Shown one piece after another: positions 28,561 through 37,091 of a stretch of DNA of 64,000 nt. The notes under the pieces were generated by a model. It was not told the DNA's origin, did not search any database, and worked only from the letters and a program-made list of their open reading frames with translations. Every line of letters starts with the position of its first letter. The first letter of the stretch is position 1. The position numbers were made by a program, and so were the translations under genes. The DNA is from JBJMQS01 sp045802605 (GTDB lineage Bacteria > Planctomycetota > Planctomycetia > Gemmatales > Gemmataceae), in contig JBJMQS010000019.1 of the NCBI GenBank assembly GCA_045802605.1, forward strand, positions 241,634 to 305,633. The letters run 5' to 3'.

Positions 28561-28925
28561 ACGACCTCGGCAGCCAGGCTGATAATTCGGGTGAAATTTC
28601 GCTCTCGCAACTCACGGGCAACTGCTCCGAAGATGCGGGTGCCCTTCGGATTCTGCTCGGCGTCGATGATCACCAGAGCGTTGCGATCGAACCGCACATA
28701 GCTGCCGTCTTCACGGCGAGCTGAGCGCTTGGTGCGAACGACCACGCCACGGATCACGTCGCCTGGCTTAACGTCGCCGCCGGGCAGCGCTTTCTTGACG
28801 CTGGCGATGACGACATCGCCGAGCCCAGCGTAGCGCTTGCGGCTGCCGCCGAGCACTTTGATGCACATGCATTCCTTGGCGCCGGTGTTATCGGCTACAT
28901 CAAGGAAGGAGTACTCTTGAATCAC
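28557..28925 (-). CDS. rplN: 50S ribosomal protein L14
   Basis: 122 residues, standard length. Starts [19 protein letters not shown] and contains [16 protein letters not shown] and [18 protein letters not shown]. The usual next gene, rplX, is missing; rplE overlaps its stop instead. Confidence 0.98.
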   Translation of the reverse strand: MIQEYSFLDVADNTGAKECMCIKVLGGSRKRYAGLGDVVIASVKKALPGGDVKPGDVIRGVVVRTKRSARREDGSYVRFDRNALVIIDAEQNPKGTRIFGAVARELRERNFTRIISLAAEVV

Positions 28926-28952
28926 GGTCGTCTCTCCTGGCCGCGAGAGGCC

Positions 28953-29258
28953 TTAGCGGGCCTCGGACACAATCGCGGTCGTCTCTTCGGCAGCCGGCGC
29001 TTTCTTCACGACGCGCACGAGCCGCCAGCACTTGGTTCGCGACATCTTGCGGGATTCCATGATCTCGACAGTGTCGCCTTTGTGCGACTCATTCTTTTCG
29101 TCGTGGGCGTAGCAGACGGTACGGGTCTTCACGTACTTGCCGTAGCGAGCGTGCTTAGTCAGCCGGGAGATCTCGACGCGGCGCGTCTTATCGTTCGTGT
29201 CGCGGGTGACGATGCCGACTAGCGCTCGCCGAGTTTGCCGTTTCGCGGTTTCAGCCAT
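28953..29258 (-). CDS. rpsQ: 30S ribosomal protein S17
   Basis: 101 residues. Diagnostic LVGIVTRDTNDKTRRVEIS, YGKYVKTRTVCYAHDE and GDTVEIMESRKMSRTKCW. A 15-residue tail extends the common 80-90 residues. Starts 2 bases after the rpmC stop. Confidence 0.97.
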   Translation of the reverse strand: MAETAKRQTRRALVGIVTRDTNDKTRRVEISRLTKHARYGKYVKTRTVCYAHDEKNESHKGDTVEIMESRKMSRTKCWRLVRVVKKAPAAEETTAIVSEAR

Positions 29259-29260
29259 GG

Positions 29261-29461
29261 TTATTTGCTCGCCTTGAGCTCGCGCTCCCGTTGAATCGTG
29301 CGGATACGTGCAATGTCGCGCTTCGCCTTGCGGATCGCGCTGGGTGTCTCGAGGCGATCAGTCGCGGACTGAAACCGCAGTTCAAAGAGCCGACGCTCGG
29401 TCTCTTTGAGATGGTTTCCCAACTCTTCGTCAGCCGTGCTTCGTAAGTCTCGCGCTTTCAT
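29261..29461 (-). CDS. rpmC: 50S ribosomal protein L29
   Basis: 66 residues. MKARDLRSTADEELGNHLKE and LFELRFQSATDRLETPSAIR, then the AKRDIARIRTIQRER helix, fit L29. Sits near the peptide exit tunnel. Standard L16-L29-S17 order. Confidence 0.97.
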   Translation of the reverse strand: MKARDLRSTADEELGNHLKETERRLFELRFQSATDRLETPSAIRKAKRDIARIRTIQRERELKASK

Positions 29462-29497
29462 ATCTCTTCCTCGCTCCGCTATCGCGTCGCGGCTAAC

Positions 29498-29914
29498 CTA
29501 TTTGGCGGCCCGGGCCACGAACCGACACCGAAACGGCATCTTGTACGCCACCTTGGCCATCGTCTCGCGGGCTGCCGCTTCCGGCAGACCAGCCAACTCG
29601 AACAGCACCATGCCGGGTTTCACGACCGCGGCCCAATATTCCGGTTCGCCTTTGCCCTTACCCATGCGGGTTTCGAGCGGAATCGACGTCACCGACTTGT
29701 GCGGGAACACGCGGATGTAGAGCCGGCCTTCGCCGCGCACCGAGTGAGCCGCGGTCACGCGGCCGGCCTCGATCGACTCAGCGCTCAGCCAACCGCCTTC
29801 AAGCGATTGCAGGCCGAAGTCACCGAACGCCACGGTGTTGCCACGGCAGGCGTTGCCCTTCACCTTGCCGCGCTGGATCTTGCGGAACTTCACCCGTTTG
29901 GGCATCTGAGGCAT
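29498..29914 (-). CDS. rplP: 50S ribosomal protein L16
   Basis: 138 residues. Starts MPQMPKRVKFRKIQRGKVKG and contains LYIRVFPHKSVTSIPLETRMGKGKGEPEYWAAVVKPG (listed as two adjacent motifs RVFPHKS and RMGKGKGEPEYW). Standard length and position between rpsC and rpmC. Confidence 0.98.
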   Translation of the reverse strand: MPQMPKRVKFRKIQRGKVKGNACRGNTVAFGDFGLQSLEGGWLSAESIEAGRVTAAHSVRGEGRLYIRVFPHKSVTSIPLETRMGKGKGEPEYWAAVVKPGMVLFELAGLPEAAARETMAKVAYKMPFRCRFVARAAK

Positions 29915-29943
29915 GACTCAAACTCCTCCGTCACCAAGAGCGC

Positions 29944-30660
29944 TTAGCCGCGCCTTGGTCCCCCTGGTCCTCGACGCCGACCCTTCGGCATCCCGGGCGG
30001 TGGCGAGCTGGGCGTGTTGGCCGACTCGTCGTTGTTCAAATAGTCGCCGTTGTTCACCCACACCTTGATACCGATGTTGCCCTGAGCAGTAGAGGCTTCG
30101 GCGAATCCGTATTCCACTTTGGCTCGCAAGGTCGAGAGCGGAATGCTGCCCTGCATCGCCAACTCGCAGCGGGCCATTTCCGAGCCGCCAAGCCGGCCAG
30201 CCAACTGCACCTTCACGCCTTTGGCGCCCGCTTCCATCGTTTGCTCGATGGAGCGCTTGAGCGTTTTGCGGAAGCTTGATCGCTTCTCCAACTGTTCGGC
30301 AATGTCCTCGGCGATCAGTTGCGGCTCGGTCATCGGGTTGTTGACCTCGAAGGTCTTCACCTCGATGTGACGATGGGTCAAGTCTTCGAGATCCTTGGTC
30401 AGCTTCTCGATCTCCGCGCCTTTCTTGCCGATGATCACTCCGACCTTTGCGGAGTGAATCTGCACGACGACCTTCTCGCGGGTCCGCTCGATGCGGATCT
30501 TCGAGATGCCGGAGCGCTTGAACTTCTTTTTCACGTACGCGCGAATCTTCGCGTCTTCGAGCAAGAGGTCTGAAAAATCAGCCTTGCCCGCGAACCACTG
30601 ACCGGCCCATCCGGTCATGATCCCCACGCGAAACCCGGTCGGTCGTACCTTCTGACCCAT
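29944..30660 (-). CDS. rpsC: 30S ribosomal protein S3
   Basis: 238 residues. Starts MGQKVRPTGFRVGIMTGW; KH domain with GVIIGKKGAEIEKL; C-terminal domain with GAKGVKVQLAGRLGGSEMAR. A Pro/Gly/Arg-rich tail ends the protein. Its ribosome site GGAG is immediately next to a repeated half-palindrome (30671-30694). Confidence 0.98.
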   Translation of the reverse strand: MGQKVRPTGFRVGIMTGWAGQWFAGKADFSDLLLEDAKIRAYVKKKFKRSGISKIRIERTREKVVVQIHSAKVGVIIGKKGAEIEKLTKDLEDLTHRHIEVKTFEVNNPMTEPQLIAEDIAEQLEKRSSFRKTLKRSIEQTMEAGAKGVKVQLAGRLGGSEMARCELAMQGSIPLSTLRAKVEYGFAEASTAQGNIGIKVWVNNGDYLNNDESANTPSSPPPGMPKGRRRGPGGPRRG

Positions 30661-30670
30661 AGAAATCTCC

Positions 30671-30694
30671 GTCGCTTACGCTTCCGGCTCGTTA
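30671..30694. repeat. Half-palindrome at the rplV-rpsC junction
   Basis: Reads, on the transcribed strand, TAACGAGCCGGAAGCGTAAG followed by CGAC and then GGAG. It includes the rplV stop codon and runs into the rpsC ribosome site. A near-identical copy is at 31056-31079, and a full inverted version at 37024-37085. Confidence 0.75.
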
Positions 30695-31042
30695 TGCTTC
30701 CGCGGTCTGACGGCCGTCGTCCACTGCCACGATGATGTGGCTGTAACGCTTCTTGATCGGATACGCCATGCCGCGGGCGCGCGGCTGAATCCGCTTCATG
30801 ATCGGGCCGCCGTCGATGCGAGACTCGACCACTTGCAAATCATCAACGTCGCGAACACCGCGATCCTCGGCATTGCCCACCGCGCTTTTCAACACCGCTT
30901 CGATGAGCCGGGCGCCGCGATTGGGCAGGAAGCGGAGCGCTTCCATCGCCTCATCCGCAGTTTTGCCTCGAATCAGATCGGCGATCGGGCGCAGCTTTCG
31001 CGGCGTCACGTCGGCATATCGGTGTTTGGCGGAATATCGCAT
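30692..31042 (-). CDS. rplV: 50S ribosomal protein L22
   Basis: 116 residues. MRYSAKHRYADVTPRKLRPI and RIQPRARGMAYPIKKRYSHI are diagnostic. Lines the exit tunnel. Ribosome site GGAGG lies about 8 bases before the ATG, next to a repeat half-copy. Confidence 0.98.
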   Translation of the reverse strand: MRYSAKHRYADVTPRKLRPIADLIRGKTADEAMEALRFLPNRGARLIEAVLKSAVGNAEDRGVRDVDDLQVVESRIDGGPIMKRIQPRARGMAYPIKKRYSHIIVAVDDGRQTAEA

Positions 31043-31055
31043 GTTCTTTCCTCCG

Positions 31056-31079
31056 GTCGCTTACGCTTCCGGCTAGTTA
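31056..31079. repeat. Half-palindrome at the rpsS-rplV junction
   Basis: On the transcribed strand TAACTAGCCGGAAGCGTAAG then CGAC, followed by CGGAGG. It carries the rpsS stop codon and leads into the rplV ribosome site. One base differs from the copy at 30671-30694 over 24. Confidence 0.75.
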
Positions 31080-31364
31080 CTTGGCGGGTGGCGCTGCAGC
31101 GGCGGCTTTCGCCTTGCCGCCGGAGTGACCCTTGAACGTCCGCGTCGGGGCAAACTCGCCGAGCTTATGGCCTACGTAATCCTCGGTGCAGAACACGCGA
31201 GTGAACTGCCGGCCGTTGTGCACGAGAAACGTCTGCCCGACAAATTCAGGCACCACGGTGCAATCGCGCGACCAGGTCTTGATCGGCTCGCGCCGAGCAT
31301 TCTTCTCGACCTTGGCCAATAACCGCAGATCGACGTGCGGCCCTTTTTTCAGCGAACGACTCAT
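31077..31364 (-). CDS. rpsS: 30S ribosomal protein S19
   Basis: 95 residues. Starts [19 protein letters not shown] and contains [19 protein letters not shown] and [16 protein letters not shown]. An alanine-rich tail is added. An inverted repeat separates it from rplB. Confidence 0.98.
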   Translation of the reverse strand: MSRSLKKGPHVDLRLLAKVEKNARREPIKTWSRDCTVVPEFVGQTFLVHNGRQFTRVFCTEDYVGHKLGEFAPTRTFKGHSGGKAKAAAAAPPAK

Positions 31365-31377
31365 TCCGAAACCTCAT

Positions 31378-31452
31378 TTCAGATTGCAGAAGTCAGAATG
31401 AAGAATTCAAAACCGTTTTCATTCTGAATTCTAACTTCTGCAATCTGCAATT
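31378..31452. repeat. Inverted repeat between rpsS and rplB, CAGAAGTCAGAAT family, copy 2
   Basis: Left CAGATTGCAGAAGTCAGAAT, right ATTCTGAATTCTAACTTCTG then CAATCTG. It fills the spacer and matches the family at 24976-25067. Confidence 0.8.
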
Positions 31453-31454
31453 CC

Positions 31455-32309
31455 TTAGCTTCCCGAGTAGTGCGGGCCGGGACGACGACGGCGAACGATC
31501 GAGCGGTTCGAAGGCTTGCGCTTGTGTCGTGTCTTGCCGCCCTTGGCCAGCACACCTGTTGGGCTGCAGGGGTGGCGACCGCCCTTGCTGCGCCCCTCAC
31601 CACCACCAAGCGGGTGATCGTGCGGATTCATGGCCGATCCACGGCTGTGTGGGCGATGACCCTTCCAGCGATTTCGGCCGGCTTTGCCGATCGCGATGTT
31701 CATGTGCTCGGAGTTTCCAATCGCGCCGACTGTCGCGCGGCAGTTCGCATCGACGCGGCGCACTTCGCCCGAAGGCAGCGTGATCTGAGCCCAGTGGCCT
31801 TCGCGAGCAGACAACGTCACGTGCGTGCCGGCCGAGCGACCCAATTGGCCACCGCGACCTGGCTGCATCTCAACGTTGTGGATTTCCATGCCCAGCGGAA
31901 TGCGACGCAACGACAAGCTGTTGCCAACTCGCGGTTCGACATCGTCGCCGGTCTCGACCGTCATGCCCGCGTTGAGGCCTTCGGGCGAGAGAATGTAGTA
32001 CTTTCCGCCGTCCGGATACTCGACCAACGCAATGCGGCACGATCGGTTGGGATCGTATTCGATCGACACAACCTTCGCGGCACCGGTCTTCTTTCGCTTG
32101 AAGTCGATGAGACGATACATCCGCTTGTGGCCGCCCCCACGGAAGCGCACGCAGATGACGCCCTGATTGTTCCGACCGCCCTTTTTCTTCTTCGGCACCA
32201 GCAAGGACTTCTCGGGCTGGTTCACCTTGGGCTCGGTGCACTCCGTGAAATCGCTCACCGAGCCGTGGCGTCGGCCGGCGGAGGTCGGTTTGTATTGTCG
32301 GATACCCAT
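31455..32309 (-). CDS. rplB: 50S ribosomal protein L2
   Basis: 284 residues from ATG 32309 ([19 protein letters not shown]), preceded by GAGG. Peptidyl-transferase-region motifs [19 protein letters not shown] and [19 protein letters not shown] are intact. An upstream in-frame extension corresponds to the repeat and rplW end and is not L2. Confidence 0.98.
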   Translation of the reverse strand: MGIRQYKPTSAGRRHGSVSDFTECTEPKVNQPEKSLLVPKKKKGGRNNQGVICVRFRGGGHKRMYRLIDFKRKKTGAAKVVSIEYDPNRSCRIALVEYPDGGKYYILSPEGLNAGMTVETGDDVEPRVGNSLSLRRIPLGMEIHNVEMQPGRGGQLGRSAGTHVTLSAREGHWAQITLPSGEVRRVDANCRATVGAIGNSEHMNIAIGKAGRNRWKGHRPHSRGSAMNPHDHPLGGGEGRSKGGRHPCSPTGVLAKGGKTRHKRKPSNRSIVRRRRPGPHYSGS

Positions 32310-32322
32310 CGTCGCCTCACTC

Positions 32323-32372
32323 GTAGTCCGCGACTCCGTCGCGGCATGACCCGCCGCGCAGCGGCGGACTAC
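32323..32372. repeat. Inverted repeat between rplB and rplW
   Basis: Outer arms GTAGTCCGC and GCGGACTAC, with inner GC-rich pairing CGCGGC...CCGCCGCG. It fills the spacer and abuts the rplW stop. Confidence 0.65.
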
Positions 32373-32734
32373 TAAAAGAACTCGATCCGATCCTCGTTGT
32401 GCAGCTCCACTACGGCCTTTTTCCAATCGGGCAGATGGCCTTCGCGGCCCTTGAACCGCCGCACCTTGCCGGGGCGGATTTGCGTCCGCACGCCGACGAC
32501 GCGCACCGGGAACAGCGATTCGATCGCCGTCTTGATCTGGCCCTTGGTCGCCGCCGAGTGCACCTCAAAGCTATAGGCGTTGTGCCGGGTGCTGTGGTGC
32601 GTGCCCTTTTCAGTGACCAGCGGACGGATCACAACCTGATGCGGCTGCAATTCCAGATTCGGCCGGCCTTCGCGCACCGGCTTCCGCTTGCGATTTTTCG
32701 CTCGGTAGCGGACTGGCCGCGGTCGTGTCTGCAT
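32372..32734 (-). CDS. rplW: 50S ribosomal protein L23
   Basis: 120 residues. The core [20 protein letters not shown] and [20 protein letters not shown] is diagnostic; [19 protein letters not shown] closes it. It has an N-terminal basic extension of about 30 residues. Docking site for trigger factor and SRP at the tunnel exit. Confidence 0.97.
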   Translation of the reverse strand: MQTRPRPVRYRAKNRKRKPVREGRPNLELQPHQVVIRPLVTEKGTHHSTRHNAYSFEVHSAATKGQIKTAIESLFPVRVVGVRTQIRPGKVRRFKGREGHLPDWKKAVVELHNEDRIEFF

Positions 32735-32750
32735 CGCCCTACTCCATCAT

Positions 32751-32800
32751 CTGTAGCTGGGGTCTGTGACCCCGGCCGGCCTCACAGAGGCCAGCTACAG
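32751..32800. repeat. Inverted repeat between rplW and rplD, GTAGCTG family, copy 2
   Basis: Outer arms CTGTAGCTGG and CCAGCTACAG pair perfectly; inner GGTCTGTGACC and GGCCTCACAGAGGCC are themselves imperfect palindromes. Same family as 3869-3923. Confidence 0.8.
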
Positions 32801-33463
32801 TTAGCTCTTTCGCAAAGCTTCCAAGGCCGCTCGGGTCAGGAGCAGCCGCTTTCGCTTCAGCACTTCGTACGCATTGATCTGAGCGGCCGGTAACACGCCG
32901 ACGCCGCGGATATTGCGGCCCGACTTGTACACGGTCGGCTGCTCGGTATCGGTGCACATCAGGCACGAAAGCCCGGTGAGCTTGAGCGCCTTGAGGATCG
33001 TCGTAAATTCTTTGGTCTTGGGTTGGGCGAAATTGAGATCGTCGATCACGGTCACTTCGTTGTCAGCAAACTTGCTCAGGATCGCCATTCGAGTGGCGGC
33101 TCGCAGGGCTTTCTTCGGCAGCCGATACGAGTAATCGCGCGGCTTCGGGCCCTTGGCGGTACCGCCACCCCGGCGTTTGTTGGTTCGCCGGGTGCCGGCG
33201 CGGGCATTGCCCGTGCCCTTTTGGCGGAACAGCTTCTTGGTGCTGCCGGCGACTTCGCCGCGACGCAACGTGGAGTGCGTGCCGGCCCGCTGGTTCGCGC
33301 GGTACATGAGCACGCAGTCCTGCAGGAGCTGCTTGTTGATGACACCGCCGAAATCAGCGGGATCAACCGAGATGGTGGCGACCGAGTCGCCGGCGCGGTT
33401 GAACACCTGCACGGAGATCGGGCCATTCACGGCAGCTTCAGTTGTGCTGGACACGATCGTCAC
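32801..33463 (-). CDS. rplD: 50S ribosomal protein L4
   Basis: 220 residues. Diagnostic [25 protein letters not shown] (split here for length) and [23 protein letters not shown] 33463 or GTG 33454 starts it; AAGGG suits the latter. It follows rpsJ after 128 bases with no rplC between, an unusual order because rplC normally separates them. Confidence 0.97.
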   Translation of the reverse strand: MTIVSSTTEAAVNGPISVQVFNRAGDSVATISVDPADFGGVINKQLLQDCVLMYRANQRAGTHSTLRRGEVAGSTKKLFRQKGTGNARAGTRRTNKRRGGGTAKGPKPRDYSYRLPKKALRAATRMAILSKFADNEVTVIDDLNFAQPKTKEFTTILKALKLTGLSCLMCTDTEQPTVYKSGRNIRGVGVLPAAQINAYEVLKRKRLLLTRAALEALRKS

Positions 33464-33591
33464 CCTTCACACATTCGCCGCATTGGCGAACAAATCGTTT
33501 CTGGCCCGGCGCTACAAGGCGGCCAGGTCAGGGTTTTAGTTCGGTCTCGCTCAGGGGGTCGTCGCCGACCATTCCCGCGCTGGGAGGCCGG

Positions 33592-33933
33592 TTACGCGCT
33601 CGCCGCGGCGGACATCACTCGGATCTTGATATCCACACCCGGCGGCAAACTGAGGCCCTTGTTCAGCGCTTCAATTGTCTTGCCGGTCGGCTGCAGGATG
33701 TCGATCAGCCGCTTGTGCGTGCGGATCTCAAACTGCTCGCGCGACTTCTTGTCGATATGGGGCGAACGCAGCACCGTATATCGTTCGGTGCGCGTCGGCA
33801 GCGGGATCGGGCCGTGGACGATGGCTCCGGTTCGCTGCGCGGTATCGACGATCTCGTAGGCCGTGCGGTCGAGCACTTCGTGGTCGAAGCCTTCCATTCG
33901 GATGCGAATACGCTCGTTGGAAAAGCCTGCCAC
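33592..33933 (-). CDS. rpsJ: 30S ribosomal protein S10
   Basis: 113 residues from GTG 33933, which has an excellent GGAGGTGA site 5-6 bases upstream; longer in-frame starts are not needed. Core [40 protein letters not shown] and [12 protein letters not shown]. First gene of the ribosomal cluster, with its own promoter candidate and leader hairpin. Confidence 0.97.
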   Translation of the reverse strand: MAGFSNERIRIRMEGFDHEVLDRTAYEIVDTAQRTGAIVHGPIPLPTRTERYTVLRSPHIDKKSREQFEIRTHKRLIDILQPTGKTIEALNKGLSLPPGVDIKIRVMSAAASA

Positions 33934-33954
33934 GCGCTCACCTCCGGTTCCTAA

Positions 33955-33978
33955 CGCCCCAATGACCGCCTCGGGGCG
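33955..33978 (-). promoter_or_regulatory. Leader hairpin upstream of rpsJ
   Basis: CGCCCC and GGGGCG pair around a 12-base loop in the untranslated leader, ending about 12 bases before the rpsJ ribosome site. S10-operon leaders in other bacteria carry autoregulatory structures; whether this one does is inference. Confidence 0.4.
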
Positions 33979-33997
33979 CATATTTTTCCGAACGGCT

Positions 33998-34025
33998 AAT
34001 GTATTTGAGAGTTAGGCGGCGTCAA
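33998..34025 (-). promoter_or_regulatory. Probable sigma-70-type promoter of the ribosomal cluster
   Basis: TTGACG (34025-34020) and TACATT (34003-33998) with a 16-base spacer, about 65 bases upstream of the rpsJ start and in the correct orientation. Best promoter-like sequence in the gap. Confidence 0.55.
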
Positions 34026-34107
34026 GCAGACTTCACGAAACGGGCCGCCGGCCCCGCTTTTCTGCACCGAAACCCACCCTACCGGTCGTGCTAGGCGGCA
34101 GAGCCCT

Positions 34108-34596
34108 CTAAAGGCGGGCGGAGAAGGCGGCCGCGTTCGTATGGCACAACCAAATAATGATCGCCAAGGCTAACAAACTGAGGGCGGCCGGCATCTTCAG
34201 GCTCCGCCGTGTTAGGGATTGCAGAACAATTCCCACGAAAACGGCAGCGGCGAACCAAAACGCCACGCTAATTGCCGCGGCTGACCAGCCGACCCGGCGG
34301 TAAATGAGCTTGCTATCAACCAACCTATAAAGCGGTTTCTTCTTCAAGTAGAGATTAAGTAATGCGTTAGAGTCATCACACTCCCAATCCTCTGCGCAGA
34401 AAATTGCGGGATAGCCAAAATCCCGGACGAACTCCGACACGCTGCCGCGAAACCCACCAGTGGGTAATTCGCGGGAGAACCGCTGCTCCGGATGGGCATT
34501 GAGCACAAACCCAACGAGCAAAACGACCGCGATTCCAATCCACGCCAGCGGGTGAACTGCAAAGCGACGATCGACAAGATTTTCTTGCCGGGACAT
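34108..34596 (-). CDS. Small membrane protein, unknown
   Basis: 162 residues from ATG 34596. Three membrane segments: about 17-37 (WIGIAVVLLVGFVL), 98-122 (AAISVAFWFAAAVFVGIV) and 130-150. A loop of about 55 residues between the first two contains FCAEDWECDD. No family recognised. No clear ribosome site at this ATG; an in-frame ATG at 34647 is possible but would overlap the hicB-like gene by 26 bases. Confidence 0.6.
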   Translation of the reverse strand: MSRQENLVDRRFAVHPLAWIGIAVVLLVGFVLNAHPEQRFSRELPTGGFRGSVSEFVRDFGYPAIFCAEDWECDDSNALLNLYLKKKPLYRLVDSKLIYRRVGWSAAAISVAFWFAAAVFVGIVLQSLTRRSLKMPAALSLLALAIIIWLCHTNAAAFSARL

Positions 34597-34621
34597 GCTG
34601 GGGAGTATTTTACCAATCGCG

Positions 34622-34837
34622 TCACGCCGACACTTCAAGGTAGTCAACTACGCTCGAAGGCTCTGGAACATCGATCCCATCTTCGACTAACCCCGCGACG
34701 TGAATCTCGATTGCTTCTCGCAGGAGGCGTTCTGTTTCTTCCACGGTTGTGCCGGTTGCGACGCAGCCCGGCAAATCCGGCACATACCCCGCGAAGTTCT
34801 TCGCCGCCCTCTCGACCACGATGGCATACCGTTTCAT
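34622..34837 (-). CDS. HicB-family antitoxin-like protein, without HicA
   Basis: 71 residues: YAIVVERAAKNFAGYVPDLP, GCVATGTTVEETERLLREAI and EIHVAGLVEDG match the HicB RNase-H-like fold, without a C-terminal DNA-binding domain. HicB usually pairs with a 60-80-residue HicA toxin; none is found in the 70 bases upstream or downstream. It may be an orphan regulator or a remnant. Confidence 0.8.
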   Translation of the reverse strand: MKRYAIVVERAAKNFAGYVPDLPGCVATGTTVEETERLLREAIEIHVAGLVEDGIDVPEPSSVVDYLEVSA

Positions 34838-34905
34838 GGCGGCACGGTGTGTTTGAAAATGAAACTGCCGATCAAGATCATCTCACTCTTCAAAACTTGA
34901 CACAT

Positions 34906-35186
34906 TTACGCTTTGTTACGCCACCGAACAATCAGTGCCAAGACGCCGGTACTCAATGGAGGTATGGCAGCTACGATTCCGGCGGCGCCCAAGTTCCCCA
35001 CCACAGCCGACAACACACTCATTCCACCTGCAAAACAAGCCAGCAACCCTAACAGTGTGCCGAGGATCGGCCTGGAGGCAGGTACGCACCGAGCAATCCC
35101 ATTCCGGTAGCGGCGATACTTGAAAAGAAGCAACAACCGAAAATGAGACCCACGACGTCACGCGGATATGGTCCCGAAGCGAGCAT
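34906..35186 (-). pseudogene. Frameshifted small membrane protein
   Basis: ATG 35186, preceded by AGGTC, opens a hydrophobic frame (MLASGPYPRDVVGLIFGCCF...GLLGAYLPPGR) that stops soon after about 35065. A second frame on the same strand continues with PILGTLLGLLACFAGGMSVL and SAVVGNLGAAGIVAAIPPL to the stop at 34906. Joined, they give a four-segment membrane protein of about 92 residues, so a one-base indel near 35065-35075 is likely. A sequencing error is the alternative. Confidence 0.55.
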
Positions 35187-35258
35187 TAATTGACCTGCCA
35201 TTTCGTTGCATACAACGCCGCAGTGTCAGGCTGTTAGGGAAATTCAGCTCGCTTTCAC

Positions 35259-36470
35259 TTAACGATCTATCTCCCCCATCACGATGTCGATCGAGCCGAC
35301 GATCGCGGGGATATCGGCGATTAGACATCCGCGACAAATCTCATCTGCCACGCTCAAGTTGGCGAAGCATGAGGAGCGAGCACGTACGCGGAGCGGCACG
35401 TTTTCCTTGCTCGGCCGGCCGACGACGTAGAAGCCCATTTGACCGCGCGGGCATTCGGTTTCGACGTAGCATTCGCCGGGGTGCAAGTGTCGGGGCGGCT
35501 CGATCCGGTGGCTGCCTTGGGCGGTGGCGTATTTGTTCAGGCCCTGCTCAACGAGCTTGATGCTTTCGATGACTTCCAGCATGCGCACATAGAACCGATG
35601 CCAGCAGTCACCGATGACCACGCCGGCCGGCGCTTCGGGGAACGGGGGGATAATGACTCTGAAGTCGTAGCCCTCATAGCCGCAGTAAGGCTCGGTACGG
35701 CGAAGATCCCAATCGGGATCACCCTTGGTCTTGTCGAGTGAGCCGCGGAGCATGGGCCCAGTGCAGCCGTGCGCGAGCGCCAACTCTTTCGACATGATGC
35801 CGATATTGGCGGTGCGCTTCACAAAGATGTGATTGCGCGTGAGCAGGGTGTGGTATTCCTCGATGCGCGGCTTCAAATAGTCGAGGAAACGCCGGCACTT
35901 TTCGACCCAGCCTTCGGGCAGATCGTCGTGCGCGCCGCCGATCGTGATGTAACTGTAAGTAAGCCGGGCACCGCACACTTCCTCGAACAGATCGAGGATC
36001 ATTTCCCGTTCGCGGAAAGCGTAGAGGAATGGGCTAAACGTCCCAAGGTCGAGGCCATAGGTGCCCATGCCGACCAAGTGGCTGGCGATGCGGTTCAGCT
36101 CACAAATGATCACGCGGATGACGTTGGCCTTCTCGGGGACCTTCATGCCGCAGAGCTTCTCGATGGCGAGCGAGTAGCCCAGGTTCATGTTCATCGCGGC
36201 GAGATAATCCATCCGATCCGTGTACGGGATGTACTGAATCGGCGTGACGTTCTCGCCGATCTTCTCGGCGCAGCGATGCAGATAACCCATGTGCGGCACG
36301 ACTTCGGAGATCACCTCGCCGTCGGTTCGCAGCACGAGCCGAAGCACGCCGTGGGTGCTTGGATGCTGCGGGCCCATGTTGACAAGCATCTCATCGGTGC
36401 GAACGTCAAACTCGATGACCGTCGCATCCGGATTGGCCTTCGTGCTTCGCGGCTCAAGAACTGTTGACAT
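35259..36470 (-). CDS. nuoD: NADH-quinone oxidoreductase subunit D
   Basis: 403 residues, normal for the 49-kDa subunit. NMGPQHPSTHGVLRLVLRTD, PHMGYLHRCAEKIGEN and the C-terminal IVGSIDIVMGEIDR are diagnostic. It lines the quinone cavity with NuoB in the peripheral arm of complex I. Two bases after the nuoC stop. Last gene of this partial operon. Confidence 0.98.
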   Translation of the reverse strand: MSTVLEPRSTKANPDATVIEFDVRTDEMLVNMGPQHPSTHGVLRLVLRTDGEVISEVVPHMGYLHRCAEKIGENVTPIQYIPYTDRMDYLAAMNMNLGYSLAIEKLCGMKVPEKANVIRVIICELNRIASHLVGMGTYGLDLGTFSPFLYAFREREMILDLFEEVCGARLTYSYITIGGAHDDLPEGWVEKCRRFLDYLKPRIEEYHTLLTRNHIFVKRTANIGIMSKELALAHGCTGPMLRGSLDKTKGDPDWDLRRTEPYCGYEGYDFRVIIPPFPEAPAGVVIGDCWHRFYVRMLEVIESIKLVEQGLNKYATAQGSHRIEPPRHLHPGECYVETECPRGQMGFYVVGRPSKENVPLRVRARSSCFANLSVADEICRGCLIADIPAIVGSIDIVMGEIDR

Positions 36471-36472
36471 GC

Positions 36473-37003
36473 TTACCTTCCACGAATTCCGTGGTATTCC
36501 AGGGGAAATTCGTAATCCTTGCGCAGTGGGTGGCCTTCCCAGTCTTCTGACAACAGAATGCGTTGCTGATTGGGATGGCCGCTGAAATTCACGCCGCAGA
36601 GATCGAACACTTCGCGCTCAAACCAGTCGGCTGACTTCCATAGTCCCGTCAGGGTCGGCACGTCGGGGAGTTGCCCGGCCACGCCGCCCTTCCAACGCTC
36701 GAGAATTACTTTCACGGTGAAGCGATGAAGGTGGGTAAAGCTCGAAAACTGATACACGACTTCCAGGTGCGGCTCATAGCCGGCCTTGGCGACCTTCTTG
36801 GGATCGATCTCCAGGTAATCGACTCCTTCGATATCATTGAGCATCTCGAACTTCAGCCGCGGATCATCCCGCAGGAAGCGGCACACCTCCACGAGATTCT
36901 CCGGTGCGACGACCACAAAGGGATCGATCGCCTCAGCGACCTTTTGCTTGATGCGTTCGCCGAACTGCTGGTCGAGGATGGGGATGATTTCAGCGGGAGT
37001 CAT
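36473..37003 (-). CDS. nuoC: NADH-quinone oxidoreductase subunit C
   Basis: 176 residues. Core YQFSSFTHLHRFTVKVIL (family pattern yhl.s....r...kv.l), SADWFEREVFDLCGVNFSGH and the closing GHPLRKDYEFPLEYHG are typical of the 30-kDa subunit. Encoded separately from NuoD, not as a CD fusion. Confidence 0.97.
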   Translation of the reverse strand: MTPAEIIPILDQQFGERIKQKVAEAIDPFVVVAPENLVEVCRFLRDDPRLKFEMLNDIEGVDYLEIDPKKVAKAGYEPHLEVVYQFSSFTHLHRFTVKVILERWKGGVAGQLPDVPTLTGLWKSADWFEREVFDLCGVNFSGHPNQQRILLSEDWEGHPLRKDYEFPLEYHGIRGR

Positions 37004-37023
37004 AGTGAATACTTCTGCGTTTG

Positions 37024-37085
37024 AACGAGCCGGAAACGTTAGCGACGGAGTTTGGTTTCGCCGTCGCTAACGCTTCCGGCTCGTT
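37024..37085. repeat. Inverted repeat between nuoB and nuoC, full copy of the ribosomal half-palindrome
   Basis: Arms of 25 bases (37024-37048 and 37061-37085), AACGAGCCGGAAACGTTAGC... against ...GCTAACGCTTCCGGCTCGTT, with one mismatch. The right arm matches the half-copies at 30671-30694 and 31056-31079. Confidence 0.8.
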
Positions 37086-37091
37086 AATACA

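Noticed and set aside
31470..32375. 300-codon + strand open frame across rplB
   Set aside because: Shadow of L2 on the opposite strand; no family pattern.
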